From: an uncultured Winogradskyella sp.
GTDB lineage: Bacteria > Bacteroidota > Bacteroidia > Flavobacteriales > Flavobacteriaceae
Direction: 5' to 3'
Assembly: GCA_905480385.1 (NCBI GenBank)
Contig: CAJQQC010000091.1
Coordinates: forward strand, 1 to 44,848
Length of the DNA stretch: 44,848 nt
Of the stretch, positions 8,641 through 18,546 are shown one piece after another; within the stretch, counting starts at the first letter, position 1; every line of letters begins with the position of its first letter. Position numbers and translations under genes: made by a program. The notes under the pieces are model-generated. The model saw only the letters and a program-made list of their open reading frames with translations, was not told where the DNA came from and made no database searches.

Positions 8641-9012
8641 ATGACGCAAAGAAATAGCAATGCCGACCAACTCATTACAACTATAATAAGTGGTATCGAA
8701 GACGTTAAAGGAAAAGAGATTATACTTTTAGATTTAAGAGAAATAGAAAACACAGTTTGCGATTATTTTATTATTTGCGAAGGTACTTCAAATACCCAAG
8801 TAAATGCGATAGTAAGTTCCATACAAAAACAAGTTAGTAAAACTACTAAAGATAAACCTTGGCATATAGAAGGTACTGATAATGCTGAATGGATTTTAAT
8901 GGATTATGTAAACGTTGTTGTACATGTTTTCCAAAAACATATTAGAGAGTATTACGACATTGAAAGTTTATGGGGAGATGCTATAACAACACAAATAGAA
9001 ACAAGTATTTAA
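8641..9012 (+). CDS. rsfS: Ribosome silencing factor
   Basis: The 123-aa product is of the RsfS/Iojap family. It binds L14 on the 50S subunit and blocks joining with 30S when growth slows. Typical stretches are DYFIICEGTSNTQVNAI, WILMDYVNVVVHVF and REYYDIESLWGDA. Length is normal. It lies 15 nt upstream of ftsH and is probably cotranscribed with it, as is common in Bacteroidota. Confidence 0.93.
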   Translation: MTQRNSNADQLITTIISGIEDVKGKEIILLDLREIENTVCDYFIICEGTSNTQVNAIVSSIQKQVSKTTKDKPWHIEGTDNAEWILMDYVNVVVHVFQKHIREYYDIESLWGDAITTQIETSI

Positions 9013-9027
9013 AACGAAACGCTAATA

Positions 9028-10989
9028 ATGGCAAAGGATAATAAGAATTTAAACAAAAAACCAAAAGTAAGTCCCTACTGGATTTATGGTATCATAATAG
9101 CTGTGTTTTTAGGCCTTCAACTATTTGGTGGAAGCGCTTTTCAAAGTTCAAAAATAATCAAGACTTCTGAATTTATTAACTACCTAGAGCAAGGTGATGT
9201 TGAAGAGGTAGTTATTATTAGTAACACTAAAACTGCTAGAGTATATTTAACCGATGAAGCTTTAAAAAAAGATATTCACAAAGACACACAATCAAAAGGA
9301 TTTATACCTTCTGGTAATATTCCTAATTATACTTTAAAATTTGGAGATCTAGGTAACTTTGAAGATAGAATTGACGAAATTATAAAAAAAAATAACCTAC
9401 CTACCTCCAGAAATGCAGATATAGAAAATAATGCCTTAGGCGATTTTTTAATATCTCTTTTACCTTTTGTTCTCATAATAGGTGTTTGGATATTCATAAT
9501 GAGGCGTATGTCTTCTGGCGGTGGTGGCGGTGCTGGTGGTCAGATTTTTAATATTGGAAAATCTAAAGCTAAGCTTTTTGATGAAAAAACAGATACTAAA
9601 ACATCATTTAAAGATGTAGCTGGTCTTGAAGGTGCGAAAGAAGAAGTTCAAGAGATTGTAGACTTCCTAAAGTTTCCAGAAAAATACACCTCTCTTGGTG
9701 GTAAAATTCCAAAAGGTGCATTACTCGTAGGACCTCCAGGAACAGGTAAAACGTTACTTGCAAAAGCGGTTGCTGGTGAAGCAAAAGTACCGTTCTTCTC
9801 ATTATCAGGTTCTGACTTTGTTGAGATGTTTGTGGGTGTTGGAGCTTCACGTGTAAGAGATCTATTCAAACAAGCTAAGGAAAAATCACCCTCAATAATT
9901 TTTATTGATGAGATTGATGCGATTGGACGAGCAAGAGGAAAAAACAACTTCTCAGGATCTAATGATGAACGTGAAAACACATTGAATCAATTGCTAACAG
10001 AAATGGATGGTTTTGGAACTAACACAAATGTTATAGTTCTAGCAGCAACAAACCGTGCAGATGTTTTAGACAGTGCGTTAATGCGTGCCGGACGTTTTGA
10101 TAGACAGATATATGTAGACTTACCAGATGTTCGTGAACGTAAAGAAATTTTCGAAGTACACCTTCGTCCTCTGAAAAAAGAAGAAACTTTAGATATCGAT
10201 TTCCTAGCAAAACAAACACCTGGTTTTTCAGGCGCAGATATTGCTAATGTATGTAATGAGTCCGCACTAATTGCTGCTCGTAAAGGAAAAAAAGCAGTAA
10301 ATAAGCAAGACTTTTTAGATGCGGTTGACCGTATTGTAGGTGGTCTAGAAAAGAAAAATAAAATAATCACACCAGACGAGAAAAAAGCTATTGCTTTTCA
10401 TGAAGCTGGTCATGCCACAGTAAGTTGGATGTTGGAACATGCTGCGCCACTTGTAAAAGTAACTATCGTCCCAAGAGGTCAATCTTTGGGTGCAGCGTGG
10501 TATTTACCAGAAGAAAGACTAATAGTAAGACCTGAGCAAATGCTTGATGAAATGTGTGCCACTATGGGTGGACGTGCTGCCGAAAAAGTAATATTCGATA
10601 AGATTTCAACTGGCGCACTCAGTGACTTAGAAAAAGTGACAAAACAAGCAAGAGGCATGGTAACCGTGTATGGCTTAAGCGATAAAGTTGGCAATTTAAC
10701 CTATTACGACTCTTCGGGGCAACAAAGTGGTTTCACTAAGCCTTACAGCGAAGAAACAGCGGTTTTGATTGATAAGGAAATTTCTAGTATCATAGAAGAA
10801 CAATACCAACGAGCTATAAAAATACTTAAAGACAATAAAGATAAACTGACTGAATTAGCCGAAGTGCTTTTAGAAAAAGAAGTCATCTTTAAAGATAATC
10901 TCGAAAAGATTTTTGGAAAGCGCCCTTTTGAGAAAAAAGAATTTATATCCGATAAAAAAGAAGAAATTACCTCTGAAGAAGAGGAATAG
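9028..10989 (+). CDS. ftsH: ATP-dependent zinc metalloprotease FtsH
   Basis: The 653-aa membrane AAA+ protease degrades misfolded and regulatory membrane and soluble proteins. There are two transmembrane segments (about 17-34 and 139-160) flanking a periplasmic domain, then a Gly-rich linker. Walker A is GPPGTGKT (235-242) and Walker B IIFIDE (290-295). The second region of homology ends in RAGRFDR (about 353-359). The zinc site is HEAGH (458-462) with a third ligand Asp near 533. The acidic C-terminal tail is low complexity. An intrinsic terminator follows at 11008-11047. Confidence 0.97.
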   Translation: MAKDNKNLNKKPKVSPYWIYGIIIAVFLGLQLFGGSAFQSSKIIKTSEFINYLEQGDVEEVVIISNTKTARVYLTDEALKKDIHKDTQSKGFIPSGNIPNYTLKFGDLGNFEDRIDEIIKKNNLPTSRNADIENNALGDFLISLLPFVLIIGVWIFIMRRMSSGGGGGAGGQIFNIGKSKAKLFDEKTDTKTSFKDVAGLEGAKEEVQEIVDFLKFPEKYTSLGGKIPKGALLVGPPGTGKTLLAKAVAGEAKVPFFSLSGSDFVEMFVGVGASRVRDLFKQAKEKSPSIIFIDEIDAIGRARGKNNFSGSNDERENTLNQLLTEMDGFGTNTNVIVLAATNRADVLDSALMRAGRFDRQIYVDLPDVRERKEIFEVHLRPLKKEETLDIDFLAKQTPGFSGADIANVCNESALIAARKGKKAVNKQDFLDAVDRIVGGLEKKNKIITPDEKKAIAFHEAGHATVSWMLEHAAPLVKVTIVPRGQSLGAAWYLPEERLIVRPEQMLDEMCATMGGRAAEKVIFDKISTGALSDLEKVTKQARGMVTVYGLSDKVGNLTYYDSSGQQSGFTKPYSEETAVLIDKEISSIIEEQYQRAIKILKDNKDKLTELAEVLLEKEVIFKDNLEKIFGKRPFEKKEFISDKKEEITSEEEE

Positions 10990-11007
10990 AAATCACTTCA
11001 CCTAACG

Positions 11008-11047
11008 AAAAAACTTAAATTAGCCTAGAGTTAGTTTAAGTTTTTTT
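11008..11047 (+). terminator. Intrinsic terminator after ftsH
   Basis: A 12-bp AT-rich stem (11008-11019 with 11035-11046, AAAAAACTTAAA and its complement) is followed by a T run at 11041-11047. The T tract leads straight into the next -7 element. Confidence 0.6.
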
Positions 11048-11054
11048 ATATTTG
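11047..11054 (+). promoter_or_regulatory. -7 element upstream of the LUD-cdsA-psd operon
   Basis: TATATTTG matches TAnnTTTG, 37 nt before the next start. Its first base is the end of the terminator T run. No clear -33 box. Confidence 0.4.
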
Positions 11055-11091
11055 GATAATTCAAAAAAAAGCACCGTAACAGTATTTGTAA

Positions 11092-11700
11092 ATGAGTTTA
11101 TTCAGAAAAATTTTTGGAGGAAAATCCCGTAGTTCTGAAGAAAAAGTTCCTAATGAAGAACGTAGCAAATACATGCCAGATATTAAACTCCCTGTTGATG
11201 AGCGGTTTACTATTAACTTCAAGGCAAATGGAGGTAAATTCTTGTATTGCGAGAATATTGAAGATGTCTACAATAGCCTAGAAAATATTATTTCGGAAAA
11301 CAATTGGGACGGTAAAAATGTCTTTTTGTTGGATGATAGATTAGGAAAGTTATTTGAGGGCTTTGACTTAAAGGCTACAAAAAAAACATCAGAAAGCACC
11401 TATTTCTTTACAACCTGTGAGTATTTGATATCTGATGATGGTTCATTATTAATATCATCAAATCAAATTGCAGAGAAAAAACTAAAAGAATTACCTGATA
11501 ATTTTGTTATATATGCCACTACAAGCCAGCTTGTTGAGAGTATTGGTGAAGGCCTAAAGGGTATAAAAAATAAAAATAAATCTAAAATCCCAACTAACAT
11601 TACTACTATTAAGCACTTTAAAACTAATGAAGACAAAGACTTCTTAACCTACGGAAGTAGTGCTAAAAATTTGTACTTATTACTTTTAGAAGACTTATAA
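11092..11700 (+). CDS. LUD-domain (LutC/YkgG-like) protein
   Basis: The 202-aa cytoplasmic protein has a basic N-terminus (about 1-30) and a region resembling the LUD fold, with NVFLLDD, EYLISDDGSLLISSNQIAEKKLKELPDNFVIYATTSQLVESI and a C-terminal DKDFLTYGSSAKNLYLLLLEDL (segments are not contiguous in this description beyond what is stated). Classical LUD proteins act in lactate oxidation with LutA/LutB, but no lutA/lutB is nearby. Here its stop codon directly abuts the cdsA start, pointing to a link with phospholipid synthesis. Function unknown. Confidence 0.6.
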   Translation: MSLFRKIFGGKSRSSEEKVPNEERSKYMPDIKLPVDERFTINFKANGGKFLYCENIEDVYNSLENIISENNWDGKNVFLLDDRLGKLFEGFDLKATKKTSESTYFFTTCEYLISDDGSLLISSNQIAEKKLKELPDNFVIYATTSQLVESIGEGLKGIKNKNKSKIPTNITTIKHFKTNEDKDFLTYGSSAKNLYLLLLEDL

Positions 11701-12525
11701 ATGAAGGAACTTTTAACGCGCGCTATCTCTGGCATTGTTTATGTCATTTTGTTGATTGTTTCAATGTATTGGGAAAACGCACTTCTCATAGTACTTTATA
11801 TATTTGGCCTTATAACGTTGGCTGAGTTTAATAAACTAATAAAACTAAATGCGCTTTTAATTACTGCTTCAATTTTTACATTTTTATATTTTGGGTTTTG
11901 GTATTGGTGTATGATTCATAACTCTAATACTGGAACTAATGAAGCTATCCAAATACTACTAGTAATAACCATTTTCGTAAATCTCATTTTAATTAAGGAT
12001 TTATTTACCGAAAAGAAAATTCCACTTTTTGAATCTAAACGTTACATTGCTACAACCTTTTATTTATCTAGTGGTTTTGTCTTTATGTTTTTAATTGCAA
12101 ATTACCTTAATACCTTTACACCACTATTACTACTAGGAAGTTTTATTTTAGTATGGGTTAATGATAGCTTTGCTTACTTAATTGGAAAGAATTTTGGAAA
12201 GCAAAAATTATTTCCAAGTATATCTCCAAAGAAAACCGTTGAAGGCTTTTTAGGAGGATTATTTTTTGCTTGTGTATCAAGTTATTTTATATCAGTATAT
12301 GTTGACACTTTAGGGTTTACAAGCTGGCTTATTTTAGCAATTATAATTAGTGTTTTTGGAACTATTGGTGATTTAATAGAATCTAAATTTAAACGTCAAG
12401 CGCAAGTCAAAGACAGTGGCGTAATAATGCCTGGTCATGGAGGACTACTAGACCGCTTAGATAGTATTATCTTTACAGCTCCATTTATTTATTTATTTCT
12501 AAGAATTTTAAGTTATGTTTCATAA
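11701..12525 (+). CDS. cdsA: Phosphatidate cytidylyltransferase
   Basis: The 274-aa inner-membrane enzyme makes CDP-diacylglycerol from phosphatidate and CTP. About eight hydrophobic segments are visible. The CDP-DAG synthase signature is near the C-terminus: SKFKRQAQVKDSGVIMPGHG, then GLLDRLDS (about 228-260). The start is the base right after the LUD stop. Its end overlaps psd by 11 nt, so translation of the two is likely coupled. Confidence 0.93.
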   Translation: MKELLTRAISGIVYVILLIVSMYWENALLIVLYIFGLITLAEFNKLIKLNALLITASIFTFLYFGFWYWCMIHNSNTGTNEAIQILLVITIFVNLILIKDLFTEKKIPLFESKRYIATTFYLSSGFVFMFLIANYLNTFTPLLLLGSFILVWVNDSFAYLIGKNFGKQKLFPSISPKKTVEGFLGGLFFACVSSYFISVYVDTLGFTSWLILAIIISVFGTIGDLIESKFKRQAQVKDSGVIMPGHGGLLDRLDSIIFTAPFIYLFLRILSYVS

Positions 12526-13168
12526 AGAAGGTCACAAAATAATCCTTATTACGCTATTTATTGTTGTTTTGGCTATATTTATCATCGATGGTTTTATATC
12601 TATCGAGTGGTTAAGGAAATCATTAATGCTTCTAGTTTTAGTGTTTTTTGTACTCATACTCCAGTTTTTCAGAAATCCAAAACGCCTTACTCATGCTAAT
12701 GAAAATCAAGCTTTATCGCCTGTTGATGGAAAAGTAGTAGTTATTGAAGAAGTATTTGAAAAAGAAGTTTTTAATGATAAGCGTATCCAAGTCTCTGTTT
12801 TTATGTCACCTTTAAATGTACATGTTACACGATATCCTACAAGTGGAAAAGTAACTTACAGTAAATACCATCCAGGAAAATATTTAGTTGCTTGGCATCC
12901 AAAAGCTAGTGAAGAAAATGAACGCACAACTGTTGTTATAGAAAATGAAAGTTTCGGAAAAGTACTATACAGACAAATTGCTGGTGCATTAGCTAAGCGT
13001 ATCGTAAACTACGCAAAAGTTGACACAAGTGCAAGACAAGGTAATGACTCTGGGTTTATAAAATTTGGGTCAAGAGTAGATTTATTTTTACCTTTAGATG
13101 CAGATATAAAAGTTACGCTAGATCAAAAAGTAAAAGGTGGCGAATCTGTGATTGCAGAAATAAAATAG
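12515..13168 (+). CDS. psd: Phosphatidylserine decarboxylase proenzyme (short PSD-A type)
   Basis: The 217-aa enzyme converts phosphatidylserine to phosphatidylethanolamine. Two N-terminal hydrophobic segments (about 8-50) anchor it. LSPVDGKV (catalytic Asp near 71), MSPLNVHVTRYP (His near 103) and FIKFGSRVDLFLP mark the family. Self-cleavage is expected between Gly 185 and Ser 186, the Ser becoming the pyruvoyl cofactor. It overlaps cdsA, with which it forms the PE branch. pssA is not in this window. Confidence 0.93.
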   Translation: MFHKEGHKIILITLFIVVLAIFIIDGFISIEWLRKSLMLLVLVFFVLILQFFRNPKRLTHANENQALSPVDGKVVVIEEVFEKEVFNDKRIQVSVFMSPLNVHVTRYPTSGKVTYSKYHPGKYLVAWHPKASEENERTTVVIENESFGKVLYRQIAGALAKRIVNYAKVDTSARQGNDSGFIKFGSRVDLFLPLDADIKVTLDQKVKGGESVIAEIK

Positions 13169-13435
13169 ATGAGTCAGACGGATTTACATAAAGAATTCGA
13201 TACTGCTGTAAAACGGGTAAATGACCACACAGATCCCTTTCCAGCAGATTTTTTACTACGTCTGTATGCCTATTACAAAAAGGCTACTAATAACTACGGA
13301 AGACCCAGTAGTAAAAAGCAAATTATTAATGCTTTTAAAACTAATGCACTGTTTCAAGTACAGGACATTTCCGAAGACGAAGCCAAACGTCACTATATAG
13401 ACTTGGTGAACCATTACTTTTTATACGGTAAATAA
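13169..13435 (+). CDS. Acyl-CoA-binding protein
   Basis: The 88-aa product has the four-helix ACBP layout: DFLLRLYAYYKKATNNYGRP (family YxLYKQAT..GD..) and a C-terminal helix DEAKRHYIDLVNHYF. It should bind long-chain acyl-CoA in the cytoplasm and hold a pool for lipid synthesis. The usual central FKGKAKWDAW is reduced to a diverged NAFKTNALF. The ATG follows the psd TAG without a gap, so it is probably translationally coupled to the phospholipid operon. ACBPs are typical of eukaryotes and sporadic in bacteria, including Bacteroidota. Confidence 0.8.
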   Translation: MSQTDLHKEFDTAVKRVNDHTDPFPADFLLRLYAYYKKATNNYGRPSSKKQIINAFKTNALFQVQDISEDEAKRHYIDLVNHYFLYGK

Positions 13436-13441
13436 TCCTTA

Positions 13442-13449
13442 TAATTTTA
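13442..13449 (+). promoter_or_regulatory. -7-like element 6 nt before the OYE start
   Basis: TAATTTTA then CGTGAT and the ATG. It lies between the acyl-CoA-binding gene and the next gene and could start a near-leaderless message. No -33 box is evident. Confidence 0.25.
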
Positions 13450-13455
13450 CGTGAT

Positions 13456-14529
13456 ATGGCATTACTAGATGTACCATTGCGATTTAAAAATGGAGCGCAA
13501 ATGAAAAATCGCTTTATGTTAGCACCTATGACCAACACCCAAAGTCATGAAGATGGCAAGCTCTCTGATGAAGAATACCAGTGGTTAACAATGCGCGCAA
13601 AAGGCGGTTTTGGATTAACAATGACTTGTGCATCTCATGTCCAATTTATAGGCAAAGGCTTCCCAGGACAACTAGGTATTTATGACGACTCACAGATTGA
13701 AGGTCACCAACGATTGGTCAAAGGAATCAAAGCAAACAATAGTTTAGCGATTATACAATTACACCACGCTGGTATGAGAACATCTGAAAATTTGATTGGA
13801 CAACAACCTGTTTGCCCATCTTCTAATGAGAAACATAATTCGCGTAGCTTATCCTTAGAAGAAGTTTACCAATTACGAGACGATTTTATTGCAGCAGCTA
13901 TACGTGCACAAAAAAGTGGTTATAATGGTGTGGAAGTTCACGGTGCTCATGGTTATATTTTAACTCAATTTTTGAGTTCAGATATTAATAAACGAGATGA
14001 CCAATATGGAGGTAGCCTAGAAAACCGCTCTCGGTTATTATTTGAAATTTTAGAAGGAATTAGGAACACTTGTGGTGAATATTTTTTATTAGGTGTACGG
14101 TTGTCACCTGAACGCTTTGGTATGCAACTGAGTGAAGTAAAAACCGTCTGTGAGCAATTGATAAACGGACACGATATAGATTTCTTAGATATCTCTCTGT
14201 GGGATGTGTTTAAAAAACCCGAAGAAGAGCAACACCAAAGTAAAAGCTTGCTCCAACATTTTACAGATTTAGACTATAAAGATGTAAAATGGACTGTTGC
14301 AGGAAAAATTAATACTGCAAAAGACGTTGTAGAAGTTTTAGACGCTGGTGTTGATTTTGTTTCTATTGGACGTTCTGCAATTTTACACCATGACTTCCCT
14401 AAAAAAGTAATTACTGATCCAAATTTTGAACCTATCCAACTTCCTGCCAGTAAAGCTTATTTAAGTGAAGAAGGACTGAGCAGTAAGTTTATAACTTATA
14501 TGAATCGTTGGCCGAATTTTGTAAAATAA
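13456..14529 (+). CDS. NADH:flavin oxidoreductase (Old Yellow Enzyme family)
   Basis: The 357-aa FMN-dependent TIM-barrel protein shows RFMLAPMTNTQS (FMN-binding start), IIQLHHAGMR, GYNGVEVHGAHGYILTQFLS (about 155-174), QYGGSLENRSRLLFEIL and the late phosphate-binding VDFVSIGRSAI. Members reduce electron-poor double bonds with NAD(P)H; the physiological substrate is unknown. It follows the lipid operon by 20 nt and could be its last gene. It converges on the arginine-deiminase-like gene. Confidence 0.88.
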   Translation: MALLDVPLRFKNGAQMKNRFMLAPMTNTQSHEDGKLSDEEYQWLTMRAKGGFGLTMTCASHVQFIGKGFPGQLGIYDDSQIEGHQRLVKGIKANNSLAIIQLHHAGMRTSENLIGQQPVCPSSNEKHNSRSLSLEEVYQLRDDFIAAAIRAQKSGYNGVEVHGAHGYILTQFLSSDINKRDDQYGGSLENRSRLLFEILEGIRNTCGEYFLLGVRLSPERFGMQLSEVKTVCEQLINGHDIDFLDISLWDVFKKPEEEQHQSKSLLQHFTDLDYKDVKWTVAGKINTAKDVVEVLDAGVDFVSIGRSAILHHDFPKKVITDPNFEPIQLPASKAYLSEEGLSSKFITYMNRWPNFVK

Positions 14530-14612
14530 ACTCTAGTAAACAGACGTTTATACTTACTCGTTTTGTGATTTTTAATGATTTTCAAAAGTCGGACACAAAC
14601 GATAAACTAAAA

Positions 14613-15524
14613 TTAATCTCTAATCAAAGGCATAGTACTGCAGCGTAACAGACCTTCTTGTTTAGCAATTTCACTGTAAGGCACTACTTCCAAAGTAAAA
14701 CCTTTTTTGCGTAACCATTTATTTAAACGAGTAAATTTTTTTTCGGAGATAATAACGTCTTCAGAAATAGAGAAGATATTACTATTCATATCATACATTT
14801 CGTCTTTACTAATTTCAAAAACATTATCCTTACCAAAATAATCTACCAACCATTGGTATTCTTCTTCAACCAAAAAACCGTTTTTATGGATAATGGCTTT
14901 GTCTTTGCCGATAGGTTGGAAACAGCAATCCAAATGCAGGGCATTTTCTTTAGGATCGGTATTTGACTTTCGTAATTCAAAAGCCTTTACTTTTTTATGT
15001 GGAAATAAATTTTGTATAGCTTTTACAGCTTGCACATTGGTTCGGGCTGTAATATAGTCTGGATAATCTTGACCTGAGTATGTCCCAATAAAAATATAAT
15101 CGTTCCAAGGCATGACATCACCACCTTCAACATGACACTCGTCTGGTAAAATGATACGATTCTTTTTTTCTATTGTGCTCCAAACATACTCTGTCGCTTC
15201 TACTTCGCGTTTACGGTCTGGCAATATATTAGCAATAATTATTTTGTCTTCAATCACAAATGAAATATCGCGAGCAAAAATTTGGTTATAATCCTCTAAA
15301 ACCTCAGGGCGATATACTGTGACATCGTACTTCTTTAAAACAGCAGAAACGGCTTCCATTTCGGCAATCATGTCCTCCTCTTTAGGATATGTACCTGCTA
15401 AAACATGTTGTTTACTTTTTGGGTCATAGCAATCTTCGGGCTTTGGTGTTGGACCATTGCTTTTGGCAGTGCCTAAAATAACAGCTCTTAATCGAGAGGT
15501 TTCATTTTGTATGTGAAGTTTCAT
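14613..15524 (-). CDS. Arginine deiminase/DDAH-like pentein enzyme
   Basis: The 303-aa product is best started at ATG 15524 (MKLHIQNETSRLRAVILG); the extra nine residues upstream (to 15551) look non-native and overlap the gltA terminator region. Pentein superfamily signs are FARDISFVI (Asp about 86), HVEGGDVMPW (Glu about 133), LHLDCCF (catalytic His about 197) and GLLRCSTMPL (nucleophile Cys about 295). It acts on a guanidino compound such as arginine or methylarginine. Together with ctlX it suggests arginine/citrulline turnover. It lies 69 nt downstream of the gltA stop, behind a terminator. Confidence 0.75.
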   Translation of the reverse strand: MKLHIQNETSRLRAVILGTAKSNGPTPKPEDCYDPKSKQHVLAGTYPKEEDMIAEMEAVSAVLKKYDVTVYRPEVLEDYNQIFARDISFVIEDKIIIANILPDRKREVEATEYVWSTIEKKNRIILPDECHVEGGDVMPWNDYIFIGTYSGQDYPDYITARTNVQAVKAIQNLFPHKKVKAFELRKSNTDPKENALHLDCCFQPIGKDKAIIHKNGFLVEEEYQWLVDYFGKDNVFEISKDEMYDMNSNIFSISEDVIISEKKFTRLNKWLRKKGFTLEVVPYSEIAKQEGLLRCSTMPLIRD

Positions 15525-15557
15525 GAAGAGGAAAGGGGTTATTATTAGCAACAGAAA

Positions 15558-15585
15558 AAAGCTTCATAATTTCTTATGAAGCTTT
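15558..15585 (-). terminator. Intrinsic terminator after gltA
   Basis: On the minus strand AAAGCTTCATAA pairs with TTATGAAGCTTT (12-bp perfect stem, 4-nt loop), then a T run follows. It lies 9 nt past the gltA stop and upstream of the next minus-strand gene. Confidence 0.8.
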
Positions 15586-15593
15586 GTATATTT

Positions 15594-16880
15594 TTATCTT
15601 TTTTTTATTGGAGTAAATGATCTTAATGTTTCACCAGTATATAATTGACGTGGACGACCAATTGGCTCTTTACGCAGACGCATTTCTTTCCATTGTGCAA
15701 TCCAACCTGGTAAACGACCTAATGCAAACATAACTGTAAACATCTCAACAGGTATACCCATAGCACGGTATATTATACCAGAATAGAAATCTACATTTGG
15801 ATATAACTTACGGTCAACAAAATATTGATCTTCTAGAGCTTCTTTTTCTAGACCTTTGGCAATATCTAATATTGGGTCTTCAACACCTAAATCTGATAAT
15901 ACTTCATCAGCTGCGACCTTAATGATTTTTGCTCTTGGATCAAAGTTTTTGTAAACACGGTGACCAAAGCCCATTAAACGGAAAGGATCGTTCTTATCTT
16001 TAGCCTTAGCCATATATTTTTTTGTATCACCTCCATCTTCTTTAATCGCCTCGAGCATTTCCAATACGGCTTGGTTAGCACCACCATGTAGTGGTCCCCA
16101 AAGTGCAGAAATACCTGCTGCTAATGACACAAATAATCCTGCGTGAGAAGAACCTGTAATTCTTACCGTAGATGTAGAACAGTTTTGTTCGTGATCTGCA
16201 TGTAAAATAAGTAGTTTATCTAAAGCATTAACTAAAATTTCGTTTTGCTCATACTCCTTATTAGGGCTTTTAAACATCATTTTAAGAACGTTCTCAACAT
16301 AGCCAAGAGAGTCATCACCATAATCTAAAGGTAAGCCTTGCTTTTTACGCATCGCCCAAGCGACTAAAACAGGGAATTTACCTAAAATTCTTACAATAGC
16401 GTTATACATATCTTCTTCTGAATCTACGTTTACAGAGGATGGATTAAACGCTGTTAAAGCACTTGTCAATGAGGACAAAACACCCATTGGATGTGCTGCT
16501 TTAGGAAAAGCATCAATAATTTTTTTAATATCGTCGTCAACTACTGAATTTGCTTTTATGTCTGCATGAAACTTATCTAATTGTTCAGCAGTTGGTAATT
16601 CTCCAAAAATCAATAAATAAGCCACTTCTAAAAAGTCTGCTTTGTCTGCTAACTCTTCGATAGAATAACCCCGATATCTTAAGATTCCTTTTTCACCATC
16701 TAAAAATGTAATGGCACTCTCACAGCTTCCTGTATTTTTGTAACCTGGGTCTAGCGTAATAACGCCACCTGTGCTACCTCTAAGTGCTTTAACATCTATA
16801 GCAACTTCATTTTCTGTTCCCGTAATTAATGGAAACTCATGTTTTTGGCCATTAATCTCTAATATCGCTTTATCTGACAT
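15594..16880 (-). CDS. gltA: Citrate synthase (type II)
   Basis: The 428-aa enzyme condenses oxaloacetate and acetyl-CoA to citrate, the first TCA step. Catalytic residues are visible: His 265 in GPLHGGANQ, His 307 in GFGHRVYKN and Asp 364 in VDFYSG. The N-terminal beta domain (about 1-45) and length fit the hexameric, NADH-sensitive type II group. It is a single-gene unit with its own -7 element at 16918-16925, an operator-like palindrome next to it, and a terminator. Confidence 0.96.
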   Translation of the reverse strand: MSDKAILEINGQKHEFPLITGTENEVAIDVKALRGSTGGVITLDPGYKNTGSCESAITFLDGEKGILRYRGYSIEELADKADFLEVAYLLIFGELPTAEQLDKFHADIKANSVVDDDIKKIIDAFPKAAHPMGVLSSLTSALTAFNPSSVNVDSEEDMYNAIVRILGKFPVLVAWAMRKKQGLPLDYGDDSLGYVENVLKMMFKSPNKEYEQNEILVNALDKLLILHADHEQNCSTSTVRITGSSHAGLFVSLAAGISALWGPLHGGANQAVLEMLEAIKEDGGDTKKYMAKAKDKNDPFRLMGFGHRVYKNFDPRAKIIKVAADEVLSDLGVEDPILDIAKGLEKEALEDQYFVDRKLYPNVDFYSGIIYRAMGIPVEMFTVMFALGRLPGWIAQWKEMRLRKEPIGRPRQLYTGETLRSFTPIKKR

Positions 16881-16917
16881 ATATCTTTGTACTTTTTATT
16901 GGAATTTTTTTGGATTA

Positions 16918-16945
16918 CAAATTTACGAAATCTACATCGATTTCG
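16918..16945 (-). promoter_or_regulatory. gltA promoter with adjoining inverted repeat
   Basis: TAAATTTG (plus 16918-16925, read on minus) matches TAnnTTTG, 38 nt before the gltA start. Directly upstream, CGAAATC and GATTTCG (16926-16932 and 16939-16945) form a perfect 7-bp inverted repeat with a 6-nt spacer. It fills the space between -7 and -33, as an operator would. Confidence 0.5.
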
Positions 16946-17002
16946 GAAGCCTATTTATAACCGTTTTAACACTTATAATATAGTGGCTTATACCTCAAAA
17001 TA

Positions 17003-17031
17003 AAAGCGATTACCGTTTTGGTAATCGCTTT
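17003..17031 (-). terminator. Intrinsic terminator after eno
   Basis: A perfect 12-bp stem (AAAGCGATTACC with GGTAATCGCTTT), 5-nt loop, then TTATTTT on the minus strand. It lies 28 nt past the eno stop. Confidence 0.85.
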
Positions 17032-17059
17032 ATATATTCTTTTTATTGTATTAAAAAAC

Positions 17060-18376
<1,317 letters not shown>

Positions 18377-18446
18377 TCATTATGACTCGAATCAATTAGT
18401 CTTATATGGTTTATTAATGTAAAATTACGAAAAAATAGTGCTGTTT

Positions 18447-18464
18447 TACTGACAAAAGTCAGTA
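18447..18464. repeat. Perfect 7-bp inverted repeat upstream of eno
   Basis: TACTGAC, AAAA, GTCAGTA. No T run follows on either strand, so it is not a normal terminator. It lies about 95 nt upstream of the eno ATG and past the carA terminator. Confidence 0.5.
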
Positions 18465-18500
18465 TTACGATTAATAATTACGCAAATGTTTTCGGAACTA

Positions 18501-18538
18501 AAAAATGGCAACAAAACATATGTTTTATTACCATTTTT
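18501..18538 (-). terminator. Intrinsic terminator after carA
   Basis: A long AT-rich hairpin (18501-18518 with 18521-18538; mismatches are G-U pairs in the minus-strand RNA) ends in a run of T, 9 nt past the carA stop. Confidence 0.7.
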
Positions 18539-18546
18539 TTAAAGAT

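Noticed and set aside
9608..10694. Minus-strand frames opposite ftsH
   Set aside because: They mirror the conserved FtsH codons and have no start context or family likeness.
16771..16983. 70-aa plus-strand frame over the gltA start
   Set aside because: It is antisense to the gltA N-terminus and its promoter; no family features.
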